Below, piece after piece: positions 47,087 to 56,374 of a stretch of 64,000 bases of DNA. A program made the translations under genes and the position numbers. This DNA comes from Endoryza sp044226045. GTDB taxonomy: Bacteria > Bacteroidota > Bacteroidia > Chitinophagales > Chitinophagaceae. The notes beneath the pieces were generated by a model. The model saw nothing but the letters and a program-made list of their open reading frames with translations. It did not search any database and was not told the origin of the DNA. How positions within the stretch are numbered: the stretch's first letter is position 1; each line of letters begins with the position of its first letter. The DNA is taken from assembly GCA_044226045.1 (NCBI GenBank), contig JBGAHR010000011.1, positions 40,082 to 104,081 on the forward strand. The letters run 5' to 3'.

Positions 47087-48940
47087 CTATCCATTTGCTG
47101 ACGAAGAAAGTTGAATATTGAACCGTATATTTATTCTGCAACCTTTGTTAATACCGGTAGTGATGGTAGATTTACCGCCATAGGCTTCCGCTCTGCGAAT
47201 GATGTTACTAAGTCCAATTCCTTCTTTCTTTTTACTAATATCAAACCCCTTGCCATTGTCAGCAATCTCCAGATCCACAAAACCGGGTCCCTGGGAAAGA
47301 GAAATCCTGATCACAGAAGCATTAGCATGTTTTTCGATATTGGTAAGTTGCTCCTGTATGATTCGGTAAATATTAACTATCAGTCCTGGCTGCATTGTTG
47401 TTTCATCGATGTTCACCAGCAACTCGACCTTTCTGTCCGCCGCTCTGTAATTTTTACAAAGAAATTCAATGGAATCTTTCAGGTTGTTGTCGTCGAGTAT
47501 CGGGGTAACGAGACCGGCCGACAATTCCCTTATTTCCTGGATGGCGTTTCCAAGAATATCGATCGATGTACTAATCAAATCATTGCTTTTTCCGGAAGAC
47601 GAATGTGCGTTTTGAAGATAGAGGCGGGCAGCCACCAGGAGTTGGTTGACGTTGTCATGTAGCTCCATGCCTATCTGCGACCGGCTCTTTTCCTCCGCTT
47701 CAATAATATCTTGTTGCCGCTGTTGTTCTGCCCGGTATAACTGCTCTTCCACCTTTATTTTCTGAGTCATGTCTTTTATAGCGATCAGATAAACCCGATT
47801 ACCCTTGTACACAATGGAAGCAACAATGGGCTCAACACAAATAATGTCGCCATTCTTTTTGCGATGAAACCTAATCGTTTTGTCTTCGGCGTAGTGACCG
47901 CTCGTCAATAGAGCTGTTAGCTTTTCGTGTTCTTCCGGCACCCGAATATCATAGAGTGTCATGTGGAGGAATTCATCTTTGGTATATCCGTATAACGCGG
48001 TGGCGGTTTCATTGGTTTCCAGGAATTGGAATGTATCCTGGCTCACAATACCGATAGCAAAGGGGCTGCTATTAAAAAGTGTTTTGTAGAGATTCTCCGA
48101 TTCTCTCAAAGAGTTCTCACTCTTCTTTCTTTCCGTGATATCCTGGATCGTTCCCAATGCATTTTTCAGGCCCGACAATTCATCAAGCTCAAAGTGTGCG
48201 CGCTCGCTGACCCACTTTTCTCCACTCTTCGTTATGATACGGTGTTCGATATGACATTCACCATTATGCAATGACTTCCTCCAGCTCTTGTCAACCCTAC
48301 GTCTGTCTTCCGGGTGCACAGCAGCCAGGAATTTTCTGTAAGTCAATGCAGAACCTATTGGAATTTCAAAGATCCTGTAGACTTCATCAGACCATTCGAC
48401 CCGGTCTTTTCGTTTAAAATCAAGGTACCAGCTTCCTATTTTTGCCACGCTTTGTGCGTCTATCAGCTGCTTTTCACGTTTGGCTATTTGTTCCTGCACG
48501 GTTAACAACCTATCTTCATTTTCCTTCTGTGCGTTGATAAGATTACGTATGGAAAGGTATTGGAAGATTTTTCCTTTTCGGTCAAAGATGGGTGTGATAA
48601 CGGTATCTACCCAATAATAACTACCGTCTTTTGCTTTATTTTTTATTTCGCCCCGCCAGGGCTTGCCACTCTGAATAGTCTGCCACATTCCTTCGAAAAA
48701 TTCCTTTTCATGAAAGCCGCTGTTGATAATTCGGTGATTTCTTCCGACGAGTTCCTCTCTCGTATATTGCGAAATCTGTACAAACCGGTCATTAACGTAT
48801 ACGATATTTCCTTTCAAATCTGCAATGGATACAATAGCGGCTTCATCAACGGCAGTTTGGTAGGCCCGAAACGTCTGGAAAACATCAAAAAATCGCTCCC
48901 GAGACGGGTTCCGCTTAATATTTTTACTCCCTGAATCCAT
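47087..48940 (-). CDS. PAS-domain sensor histidine kinase (NarX/DesK type)
   Basis: This 617-aa cytosolic protein has three PAS domains (about residues 30-150, 165-275 and 285-400; for example GNIVYVNDRFVQISQYTREE). A HisKA_3 dimerisation helix follows with SQIGMELHDNVNQLLVAARL (phospho-acceptor His in ELHDNV). An HATPase domain completes it (IRISLSQGPGFVDLEIADNG, GKGF, GIGLSNIIRRAEAYGG). No transmembrane segment or signal peptide, so it senses an internal signal. HisKA_3 kinases usually pair with LuxR/NarL-type regulators; none is adjacent, so it is an orphan. The LuxR-type protein at 2.7-3.3 kb lacks a receiver and is not an obvious partner. Confidence 0.92.
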   Translation of the reverse strand: MDSGSKNIKRNPSRERFFDVFQTFRAYQTAVDEAAIVSIADLKGNIVYVNDRFVQISQYTREELVGRNHRIINSGFHEKEFFEGMWQTIQSGKPWRGEIKNKAKDGSYYWVDTVITPIFDRKGKIFQYLSIRNLINAQKENEDRLLTVQEQIAKREKQLIDAQSVAKIGSWYLDFKRKDRVEWSDEVYRIFEIPIGSALTYRKFLAAVHPEDRRRVDKSWRKSLHNGECHIEHRIITKSGEKWVSERAHFELDELSGLKNALGTIQDITERKKSENSLRESENLYKTLFNSSPFAIGIVSQDTFQFLETNETATALYGYTKDEFLHMTLYDIRVPEEHEKLTALLTSGHYAEDKTIRFHRKKNGDIICVEPIVASIVYKGNRVYLIAIKDMTQKIKVEEQLYRAEQQRQQDIIEAEEKSRSQIGMELHDNVNQLLVAARLYLQNAHSSSGKSNDLISTSIDILGNAIQEIRELSAGLVTPILDDNNLKDSIEFLCKNYRAADRKVELLVNIDETTMQPGLIVNIYRIIQEQLTNIEKHANASVIRISLSQGPGFVDLEIADNGKGFDISKKKEGIGLSNIIRRAEAYGGKSTITTGINKGCRINIRFNIQLSSSANG

Positions 48941-49092
48941 AGATTTTAATCATATTGAATATACGTAAAGCTATGCTTGTATTTCTGTTCGATATCATCC
49001 AACAATATGATTGAGATCAAGTGTCCTACCCGACCCCCAGCGCATTGCGGGCTTTTTATAACATAAGCAATTTCAGAGCAAAAGTTTGTGTT

Positions 49093-49186
49093 CAAACTCC
49101 GCTGGCGCGGTATGGTCATCGGAGATCTAATTTAGCGGACTGATACGACCTACCCGTGCCATAGTTGCCCGATAAACAGGTTGACC
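49093..49186 (+). repeat. Structured repeat, copy C
   Basis: Near-consensus copy: CTCCGCTGGCGCGGTATGG, CATCGGAGATCTAATTTAGC, GGACTGATACGACC, CCTACCCGTGCCATAG, CCCGATAAACAGG and TTGACC. The two arms TGGCGCGG-TA and TACCCGTGCCA are complementary with one gap and one G-T pair. Confidence 0.85.
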
Positions 49187-49233
49187 TAACAAATCTTAAT
49201 GTGCTTTAAACAGTAATATCATCTAAACCAACT

Positions 49234-49340
49234 GCAAACCAAAATAAACCGCTGGTGTAAAGTATGGTTACTGGATATCTAATTTAGCAGACTGATACGA
49301 ACCTCACCAGTGCTATAGTTGCCTGATAAACAAGGATCTA
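49234..49340 (+). repeat. Structured repeat, copy D
   Basis: Starts CAAACCAAAATAAACCGCTGG, keeps ATCTAATTTAGCAGACTGA, ATAGTTGCCTGATAAACA, and diverges in the outer stem. Core lies exactly about 150 bp after copy C, and the tails of C and D are also alike, so the unit is longer than its core. Confidence 0.85.
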
Positions 49341-50612
49341 ATAAATCTAATGTATGCTTTGGTAAAAGTAATCAGGCATTTCATCTCTAAACTCGCATGC
49401 ACTGACAACTAATCACAAATCACCATCAATTACTTCAACACCGAAAATCATTTGAAAGAGTTTTGTAATGCAGTCGAACATTTTCTTGCAACAGAATTGC
49501 GGACATTTGAAATAGTTCGTTCATAGTGTCGCATAAATAGTGCTTATAAAATAATATAAACTGCTCATAGCAATGTATCTAAGAAGTGTGATCCAGATTC
49601 TGGTTTATGTTATTCAATTCCATTTACATGACATGTATCTTTGCAATAAACATCTTCAGAAGTACATCGATTTTAAAAAATGTCTATACATATTATGTAT
49701 GACGCTGAACTTTATATGATACATCTATATTAAAACGCATAGCTTATTCAGTTATATAACCTAAGTCAATAAGAAAGACTATACAAAGTAGTTTTTCCAA
49801 ATAATGCTCTAGACTTTATATCTGTATGTCCCTAATTTGTGTAAAAGCACTACTTTATCAAACTAAAATTATATTGCTTCATTTGAAGAGCCCCATTTAT
49901 AAATGTCGATCTGATAACAAATAACAAGTTATGTGATACTAGAAATTAATTTTGTAAGAGCAAGATGAGCGATATATACGTCAATAAATAATCTTAAATA
50001 GCCGGATTTCTATGATTGAGAAAGTAATCTTCCAATTTATATATAGTTGGATAGAAAATGAAACAAAAAGGATGAGGAAGAGCCTACTATTTATGTACCG
50101 ACTAGTCCGAAGAAATCACGGTACAATGGAATTGGGCACCTATACTGAAGGCGATGACATAATGCTCCGGAAATATCATTCATCATCGCTGAAGTAAAAG
50201 TCACTTCTGTATCTCTGCACAATGATGCATACATTTAATAAAATTTATCTGATCGACAATGAGGAAACAGCAGTATTTTCGAATTATTAATGGGATTATC
50301 ATCATCACCAAGGATGATAATTTTAACAAATGTAGCTGTTCAATTCATTCATTATTGAAACCAGTAGAAGCACCATAGATTGCATAAAGCAAGTCAAAAA
50401 TTTCAGTTATGCGGGTATATGACTTGTTGTACAAGTCTAAAATTACACTTCATGTTCGCCTGATACCATCGTGCAAATAGCCTTTATAAAGAAATAATCT
50501 GTGAGTCGCCAGAATGTTCCAAAAATTAACAGCTCAATTTGAATTTGACTCAGCAAGGTAATTCAGTAATGCCTTCAAAATTTGTAGAAGCAACCGACTT
50601 TATTAACAGCAA

Positions 50613-50705
50613 CATCTCCGCTAGCGCGGGTATGGTTTAATGAGTCTGGATTGCAAACTGATACGACCTACCCAGGCCATAGCGTCGGATAAACAGGCGA
50701 CCAGG
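50613..50705 (+). repeat. Structured repeat, copy E
   Basis: Begins ATCTCCGCTAGCGCGGGTATGG, keeps AACTGATACGACCTACCCAG, GCCATAGCG and GGATAAACAGGCGACC. The interior GGAGATCT block is altered. Confidence 0.85.
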
Positions 50706-50752
50706 TATGAGCATGTTGCAGCAATCAGGAATAACATTCTAAAACTAATCAG

Positions 50753-50863
50753 CAAACCAAAACAACTCCGCTTTTCGCGCGGGCATGGTCATCGAGATCT
50801 TATTTAGCAGACTGATACGACCTACCCCAGGCCATAGCGCCCGATAAACAGGCTGACCAAAAG
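50753..50863 (+). repeat. Structured repeat, copy F
   Basis: Begins CAAACCAAAACAACTCCGC, contains CGCGCGGGCATGGTCATCG, AGATCTTATTTAGCAGACTG, ATACGACCTACCCCAGGCC, CGATAAACAGGCTGACC. Core starts 150 bp after copy E. Confidence 0.87.
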
Positions 50864-50909
50864 GCGAGCGCGCTAAAAAAGCATCTGTAAACAATATCTA
50901 AAGTCCATC

Positions 50910-51022
50910 ACAAACCAAAATAAACTCCGCTGGCGCGTGGCGAATACCGGAGATCTTATTTGCAGACCTACGCCGACCTACCAGGCCATGCGTTGGCCTG
51001 AGTAAGACCAGGTTGACCAAAA
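50910..51022 (+). repeat. Structured repeat, copy G
   Basis: Begins CAAACCAAAATAAACTCCGC, has TGGCGCGTGGCGAATACCGG, AGATCTTATTTGCAGACC, GACCTACCAGGCCATGCG, ending AGGTTGACCAAAA. Core starts about 159 bp after copy F; the right half is scrambled by small indels. Confidence 0.8.
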
Positions 51023-51070
51023 AAGTATTTGCGTGTTTAAAATCACAAAACCATCATCACGCCTTTCGCA

Positions 51071-51101
51071 CAAATAAAAAACCCCAGCAATTGCTGAGGT
51101 T
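51071..51101 (-). terminator. Terminator of tRNA-Lys
   Basis: On the minus strand AACCTCAGC-AATT-GCTGGGGTT (one G-T pair) is followed by TTTTTATTTG, directly after the tRNA 3' end. Confidence 0.85.
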
Positions 51102-51106
51102 TTTCG

Positions 51107-51179
51107 TGATCCCGCTGGGACTCGAACCCAGGACCCATACATTAAAAGTGTATTGCTCTACCAACTGAGCTACGGAATC
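51107..51179 (-). tRNA. tRNA-Lys (anticodon TTT)
   Basis: The minus strand folds as a standard 73-nt tRNA. The acceptor is GATTCCG/CGGGATC with discriminator A. The D arm is GCTC-AGTTGGTA-GAGC. The anticodon arm is ATACA-CTTTTAA-TGTAT with anticodon TTT. The T arm is CTGGG-TTCGAGT-CCCAG. CCA is not encoded. It borders the repeat-bearing gene desert, a common position for element insertion. Confidence 0.95.
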
Positions 51180-51314
51180 TCTCCACTCCAAAACCAACCT
51201 TTCAGTTCGTTTTTGGGAGTGCAAAAATAAGGTAAAATCAACTCGCACCAAATTTTTAATAAAATAATTATCAGGTAAATGTGAATAACTTAATCCAGCA
51301 ATGCCCAACTCTGC

Positions 51315-51322
51315 TATTTTTG
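51315..51322 (+). promoter_or_regulatory. -7 element TATTTTTG before the SDR gene
   Basis: Perfect TAnnTTTG match 18 bases before the ATG at 51341, with a poor -33 box. It supports the ATG at 51341 over an in-frame ATG at 51281, which lies upstream of this promoter. Confidence 0.55.
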
Positions 51323-51340
51323 TATAACCAATTACAGAAT

Positions 51341-52147
51341 ATGTCTTATTTCCGTGATAAAGTAGTAGTTATTACCGGCGGCAGCGATGGAATCGGCAGA
51401 ACGATGGTCGAGTCCCTCCTGGCCCAGGGGGCCAAAGTGGCCACCTGCGGACGCAACTACGATAAGCTGTATAGTCTCCAGCTCAAATACGCCCAGGAGC
51501 CTCTGCACACCCTCACCTGCGATGTGAGCAATGAACAGGATTGTAAAAGATTTATCGAGTCTACGCTAAAAACATTCGGCAAAATCGACGTGCTGATCAA
51601 CAATGCGGGAATCAGCATGCGAGCTCTTTTTCGCGAATCCAGCCTCGATGCGATCAAAAAAGTAATGGATATCAATTACTGGGGATCGGTCTATTGTACT
51701 CACTATGCGATCGACTCGATCATCGCCAATAAAGGAACCATTGTTGGTATTTCCTCGCTGGTCGGTTACCGCGGAATACCCGGAAGAAGCGCCTACTCAG
51801 CCTCCAAACACGCACTGCAGGGATGGCTGGAAGGATTAAGAGTGGAGATGATCGACCACGGTGTAAACGTGCTCTGGATCGCACCGGGATTTACCACTAC
51901 AAATATTCGCAGCAACGCACTGAACAAAGATGGTCAGTCGATCGGCGAGTCTCCCATGAAAGAAAGCGAACTGATGCCGGTGGAAGAATGCGCGGCGATT
52001 ATCCTGCGCGCGATCGAATCCCGCAAACGCAGTATGGTACTCACTTTCCAAGGGAAGAGAATGGTTTTCATCAATCGACTTTTCCCGCGACTGGCAGATA
52101 AACTCATCCATAACTATTTCTTTAAAAACGGAAACCTGGTAAAATAA
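51341..52147 (+). CDS. SDR-family oxidoreductase
   Basis: The start at 51341 gives 268 aa. A classical short-chain dehydrogenase: cofactor motif TGGSDGIG (about residues 12-19), NNAGIS, catalytic Ser in VGISSLVGYRG, and YSASK with the Tyr/Lys pair. The CGRN segment after the second strand suggests NADP. There is no membrane segment. Substrate is unknown; members of this type act on keto-lipids or sugars. An in-frame upstream ATG would add 20 residues but precedes the promoter-like box and has no family similarity. It is followed after 18 bp by the SAM hydrolase-like gene. Confidence 0.92.
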   Translation: MSYFRDKVVVITGGSDGIGRTMVESLLAQGAKVATCGRNYDKLYSLQLKYAQEPLHTLTCDVSNEQDCKRFIESTLKTFGKIDVLINNAGISMRALFRESSLDAIKKVMDINYWGSVYCTHYAIDSIIANKGTIVGISSLVGYRGIPGRSAYSASKHALQGWLEGLRVEMIDHGVNVLWIAPGFTTTNIRSNALNKDGQSIGESPMKESELMPVEECAAIILRAIESRKRSMVLTFQGKRMVFINRLFPRLADKLIHNYFFKNGNLVK

Positions 52148-52165
52148 CCCTCTACCCCTACCCGG

Positions 52166-52984
52166 ATGGCCTTACTAACCCTCACCTCTGATATTGGCAG
52201 CCAGGATTACCTGGCTGGCGCTATTAAAGGTCAGCTGTTGCAGGTCAACCCGGAATTCCGGCTGGTAGATGTTTCCCACCAGATTGCTCCTTTCAACTAT
52301 CCGCAGGCAGCGTACGTTTGCCGCAATGCCATCAGGAATTTCCCGCCATATACTTTTCACTTATTGCTGATCAACCTCTTTGATAGAAAATCGGATCAAC
52401 TCCTGCTGGCCTATCATAACGAACAATACCTGCTTTGCGCCGACAACGGCCTGCTGACAATGATCCTGGAGGAGAAACCGGAAATGGTGATCGGTCTCCC
52501 CCTTCCGGAAGCCCAGCCACGCCACACCCTCACCTGCGTGCGGGTAATGGCCGATGCCATTCAACAACTGCAGATGGGTACCAGTCTTCAACAGATCGGT
52601 CGACCGGATCCACCGATCCTCGAAAAAAATCACCTCCGCCCGAATTTCACAGACGAATGGATCGAAGGACAGATCATTTTCATCGATCATTTCGAAAATA
52701 TCGTAGTCAATATCACCCGCGAACAGTTTGAGGAACAACGAAAAGGAAGGGATTTCAAGATCGTGTTCAAGAGAGATGAGGTGATAGACCGGATCAGTGA
52801 AACCTATTCGGATGTTCCCGAAGGTGAGAAGCTCGCCCTGTTCAATGCAGCCGGCTACCTCGAAATTGCGATCAACAAGGGGAATGCCGCCGGATTGTTT
52901 GGTCTTCAACGATTTTCGGAGCAGGCCCCCAACCTGCAAAACCGGCTTTTCTACCAAACAGCCCGCATCTTTTTCGAATCCTGA
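52166..52984 (+). CDS. SAM hydroxide adenosyltransferase-like protein (DUF62)
   Basis: This 272-aa protein matches the DUF62/fluorinase-chlorinase superfamily: LLTLTSDIGSQDYLAGAIKG at the N-terminus, VDVSHQIAPFNYPQAAYV, CADNGLLTMILEE, and IDHFENIVVNI. Most members hydrolyse S-adenosylmethionine to adenosine and methionine using hydroxide; true halogenases are rare. The halogenase-type insertion is not evident. Probably co-transcribed with the SDR gene. Confidence 0.9.
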   Translation: MALLTLTSDIGSQDYLAGAIKGQLLQVNPEFRLVDVSHQIAPFNYPQAAYVCRNAIRNFPPYTFHLLLINLFDRKSDQLLLAYHNEQYLLCADNGLLTMILEEKPEMVIGLPLPEAQPRHTLTCVRVMADAIQQLQMGTSLQQIGRPDPPILEKNHLRPNFTDEWIEGQIIFIDHFENIVVNITREQFEEQRKGRDFKIVFKRDEVIDRISETYSDVPEGEKLALFNAAGYLEIAINKGNAAGLFGLQRFSEQAPNLQNRLFYQTARIFFES

Positions 52985-53002
52985 ACCCGGCTTTTTTATC
53001 CC

Positions 53003-53061
53003 GTTTTCAGGGGCTGGCATCAGCCCTGAAAACCCCTCGTAAAAACCTTGTTTTCAGGGCT
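53003..53061. terminator. Two mutually exclusive hairpins between SAM hydrolase and secDF
   Basis: The segment CAGCCCTGAAAAC (53021-53033) can pair upstream with GTTTTCAGGGGCTG (53003-53016, one bulge). It can instead pair downstream with GTTTTCAGGGCT (53050-53061, 12 perfect pairs), which is followed by ATTTTGG. The second form looks like an intrinsic terminator for the upstream operon. The alternation may be incidental or regulatory. Confidence 0.6.
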
Positions 53062-53069
53062 ATTTTGGA

Positions 53070-53100
53070 TTTCCGAAATAGGCTGAAAATACTATCTTTG
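53070..53100 (+). promoter_or_regulatory. Promoter of secDF
   Basis: TATCTTTG (53093-53100) is a perfect -7 box; a TTTC at -33 distance (19-nt spacer) is a weak partner. Predicted leader about 22 nt before the ATG at 53129. Confidence 0.6.
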
Positions 53101-53128
53101 CCCACTCTTAAAAAATAAACTCTACGAA

Positions 53129-56100
53129 ATGAGAGCATTGGTTAGCATTTTTACCGCATTACTGATTGGTATTTCGTTGTATAAGCTTTCGTTTACTTAC
53201 TTCGTGAACAAACATGAAAAAGAAATTCAGGCTAAAGCAGCGGCATACATTAAAAGAACCTACCCTTCTGCTGATCAGAAATATCCCGGAGCCGGCAACA
53301 ATGAAGCGCGTGCTTTTTATCAGGATACACTGAACAATCTTCAGACAGATTATTTCGACAGCCTGATCAGGGCTACTAAAGAAAAAAGCATCACCTGGTG
53401 GGGACAAACCTACCAGCAGGCAAAAGAAAATGAACTGCTGCTGGGTCTCGATCTGCAAGGCGGTATCAACGTTACCATGGATATTGCTCTCGATGGTCTG
53501 GTGAAAAATCTGGCCAATAATCCACGTGATCCAAAATTGCTGAGCGCGATCGAAAAAGCACAGACAGCCAAGCTGACCAGCGATCAGAACTTTATCGATC
53601 TTTTTGCCAATGCCTACAAATCAGCGGATCCTTCTGCCAAGCTGGCCCCGCTTTTTGCAAATCCCAACAGAAAACAGATCAATATCAATTCCAGCGATGC
53701 GGCTGTTGTAAACTATATCAAAGAAGAAGCGACTAATGCGATGCGTCAAACCTTCCAGGTTCTTCGCAAGCGTATAGACAAATTCGGTGTAGCCCAGCCT
53801 AACATCAACCTGGATGAAAACAAGGGAATCATCAACGTGGAGCTGGCTGGTGCAACCGATCCTGACCGGGTGAGAAAATACCTTCAGTCAACAGCCAACC
53901 TGCAGTTCTGGGAAGTATGGACATTCCAGGACCAGGAAATTCAAACAGCCATGACCAATGCCCTGAAAGCCATCAAGGCGCTTTCAGGAAACAATACAAT
54001 TGAAGCGGCTGCCGATTCCGCGCGCCAGAAAACCATCGACAGTCTTCGCAACTTCAAAGATTCTGTTCATATTGCCCAGGCTGATTCCGTAAAAAGAATC
54101 TCCGACAGTCTGGCGGTGATGAGCCAGGCGAATAACCCGCTGTTGAATATTCTTTCCATCATTCAGCCTTCCATGGGCGATAACGGAAAGCCTTATTATC
54201 CCGCAGCTATTGGACAGGCTCTCCTGAAAGATACCGGTGCTATCAACGCATACCTGCGAATTCCGGCTGTTAGAAATTCATTCCCTTTAAACTCCAAATT
54301 CCTCTGGGGTAAACAAGACAGGGATGCCAATGGCCAGCTGATTCCCGCAGTGGCTCTTTACCTGATCAAAACAAGACCCGGCAGAGAAACTGCGGAACTG
54401 GAAGGCAATGCCATCGAAGACGCACGCCAGGATTACGACCAGGTAGGTGGTGTAACCGTATCCATGACCATGGGTACAGCCGCTGCCAGAACCTGGGCTA
54501 ACATGACTGAAAGAAACGTAAACAGACCAATCGCGATCGTGCTCGACGATATCGTTTACTCCGCACCGAATGTTGAGCAGAAAATCGAAGGAGGCAACTC
54601 TCAGATCAGAATGGGTGGCGGATCAGGCAAACAAAGAACAATGGTTATTGAAGAAGCCAATGACCTTTCAAATATCCTGAAATCCGGTAAGCTCTCGGCT
54701 CCTGCTAAAATCGTACAGGAGCAGGTAGTAGGACCTACCCTGGGTGAAGAAGCGGTTTCAGGTGGTATCAAATCATTCGTCATTGCGTTTCTGGTAATTT
54801 TTGTACTGATGATTGTCTATTATAATACGGCCGGTATTGTTGCCAATATCGCGCTTGTATTGAACCTGCTGTTCACTATCGGCGTGTTGGCGGCATTGAA
54901 TGCCACCCTTACGGCAGCTGGTATCGCCGGTCTCGTACTGACGATCGGTATGGCAGTAGATACCAACGTAATCATCTTTGAACGCATCAAGGAAGAATTA
55001 TCGAAGGGCCTCAATCACCATGAAGCTGTCAGAATCGGTTACAGACGCTCACTGCCGCCTGTACTGGACGCCCACGTTACGAGCTTCCTCACTGCCGCTA
55101 TCCTGGCTTACTTCGGGTTGGGTCCGGTATTAGGATTTGCAACTACACAAATGCTCGGTATCGTACTGTCTCTTTTCTGCGGTATCCTGGTATCACGACT
55201 GATCACTGATATTTATACTTCACGCGATCGTCACTTCAAATATTTCACAGCCCTGTCAAAACGTATCTTCAAACATGCATCTTATAAATTCATCGAATAC
55301 CGTCGCATTACCTATGGTATCTCAGTAGTGGTACTGATACTGGGTGTTGCTGCTATTTTCAATGGATTTAAAGAAGGAGTTGAATTCAGCGGTGGTCGGA
55401 GCTTTATCGTGAATTTCCACAAACCGGTGAATGAAGAAACTGTAAGAGTTGCGCTGGCAAAAACCTTCGGCGAGCCCCCGGTAATCAAGACTTATGGTGG
55501 ACCGAGCCAGCTCGATATCACCACCGATTATCGTATCAATGAAACGGGACTGGGTGTTGACTCCAGCGTTAAAAACACGCTTTATTCCGGACTTCAACAG
55601 TTCCTGCCCGGTGTGTCAAAAGAAGAGTTCCTTACTACAAAATACCTCGCCGGTACCAAACGGGTTGACCCGACGATTTCCGACGACTTGAAAAAAGGCG
55701 CACAGTGGGCTACTTTCTGGTCACTGCTGATTATTGCAGCCTATATCTTCATCCGTTTCCGTGACTGGAGATATTCTCTCGGTACGATCGTTGCCCTGTT
55801 GCACGACGTATTGGTTACACTGGCAGTATTCTCCTTCCTCAAAAATATAGTGCCTTTCACGCTCGAAATCGACCAGCACTTCATCGCAGCGATCCTGACT
55901 GTGATCGGTTTCTCCATGAACGATACGGTAATCGTATTCGACCGTGTGAGAGAGTATAGTAAGAATATGAAAGGTGCCAGCAAGGGAACTATCATCAATA
56001 AAGCCATCAATGATACCCTGAGCCGTACCATCATGACTTCACTGACCGTATTCCTGACGATCCTCATCCTCTTCCTGGTAGGAGGTGAAGTAACCAGGGG

Positions 56101-56278
56101 ATTCGCGTTCGCCATGTTGATTGGTGTAGTAGTTGGTACTTACTCATCCATCTTTGTTGCCGCACCGATCCTGATGGATCTTGCGAAGAGCAAACCATTG
56201 GGCGAAGCAGATATTCTTCACCATCATGAAGAACCCGGAAACAAGAAGAAACAACCGGCTCTCGCCAAGAAAGCTTAA
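53129..56278 (+). CDS. secDF: Fused protein translocase subunit SecDF
   Basis: This 1049-aa fusion is typical of Bacteroidetes. The SecD half has an N-terminal membrane segment, LLGLDLQGGINVTM, GATDPDRVRKYL in the periplasmic head, and a five-helix block with AGLVLTIGMAVDTNVIIFER. The SecF half has GVEFSGGRSFIVNF and GFSMNDTVIVFDRVRE with its own helices. It uses the proton gradient to pull exported proteins through SecYEG. The SecD periplasmic region has an insertion of about 150 residues (roughly 270-420), common in this phylum. Secure call. Confidence 0.97.
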   Translation: MRALVSIFTALLIGISLYKLSFTYFVNKHEKEIQAKAAAYIKRTYPSADQKYPGAGNNEARAFYQDTLNNLQTDYFDSLIRATKEKSITWWGQTYQQAKENELLLGLDLQGGINVTMDIALDGLVKNLANNPRDPKLLSAIEKAQTAKLTSDQNFIDLFANAYKSADPSAKLAPLFANPNRKQININSSDAAVVNYIKEEATNAMRQTFQVLRKRIDKFGVAQPNINLDENKGIINVELAGATDPDRVRKYLQSTANLQFWEVWTFQDQEIQTAMTNALKAIKALSGNNTIEAAADSARQKTIDSLRNFKDSVHIAQADSVKRISDSLAVMSQANNPLLNILSIIQPSMGDNGKPYYPAAIGQALLKDTGAINAYLRIPAVRNSFPLNSKFLWGKQDRDANGQLIPAVALYLIKTRPGRETAELEGNAIEDARQDYDQVGGVTVSMTMGTAAARTWANMTERNVNRPIAIVLDDIVYSAPNVEQKIEGGNSQIRMGGGSGKQRTMVIEEANDLSNILKSGKLSAPAKIVQEQVVGPTLGEEAVSGGIKSFVIAFLVIFVLMIVYYNTAGIVANIALVLNLLFTIGVLAALNATLTAAGIAGLVLTIGMAVDTNVIIFERIKEELSKGLNHHEAVRIGYRRSLPPVLDAHVTSFLTAAILAYFGLGPVLGFATTQMLGIVLSLFCGILVSRLITDIYTSRDRHFKYFTALSKRIFKHASYKFIEYRRITYGISVVVLILGVAAIFNGFKEGVEFSGGRSFIVNFHKPVNEETVRVALAKTFGEPPVIKTYGGPSQLDITTDYRINETGLGVDSSVKNTLYSGLQQFLPGVSKEEFLTTKYLAGTKRVDPTISDDLKKGAQWATFWSLLIIAAYIFIRFRDWRYSLGTIVALLHDVLVTLAVFSFLKNIVPFTLEIDQHFIAAILTVIGFSMNDTVIVFDRVREYSKNMKGASKGTIINKAINDTLSRTIMTSLTVFLTILILFLVGGEVTRGFAFAMLIGVVVGTYSSIFVAAPILMDLAKSKPLGEADILHHHEEPGNKKKQPALAKKA

Positions 56279-56303
56279 AGGAATAAGTCTTTAAAATATG
56301 AAA

Positions 56304-56327
56304 GCCCCGCCGATGATCGAGCGGGGC
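56304..56327 (+). terminator. Probable secDF terminator
   Basis: GCCCCGC-N10-GCGGGGC, a perfect 7-bp GC stem, 25 bp after the secDF stop. The U-run is weak (ATTTCATTT). Confidence 0.65.
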
Positions 56328-56374
56328 ATTTCATTTACAAACAAAAAACCCTGTGTTCATGAAGGAATTGCTCC

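Larger units (their letters stand above)
48941..51070. other. AT-rich gene desert carrying the 150-bp repeat family
   Basis: About 2.1 kb without a convincing gene, markedly more AT-rich than its surroundings. The two ends (49.09-49.39 and 50.61-51.02 kb) are repeat units. The middle (49.4-50.6 kb) shows nothing I recognise; a 61-codon frame at 50012-50197 has no features that support it. It could be the remains of a decayed element or a region expressing structured RNA. Confidence 0.6.

Noticed and set aside
50012..50197. 61-codon frame in the gene desert
   Set aside because: AT-rich region, no motif, no promoter and no recognisable family; expected by chance.
48941..51070. CRISPR array
   Set aside because: The repeats are long (about 95 bp), diverged, have a 150-bp period and no cas genes are near; not CRISPR-like.
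51281..51340. 20-residue N-terminal extension of the SDR protein
   Set aside because: Starts upstream of a TATTTTTG promoter element and is unlike SDR N-termini.
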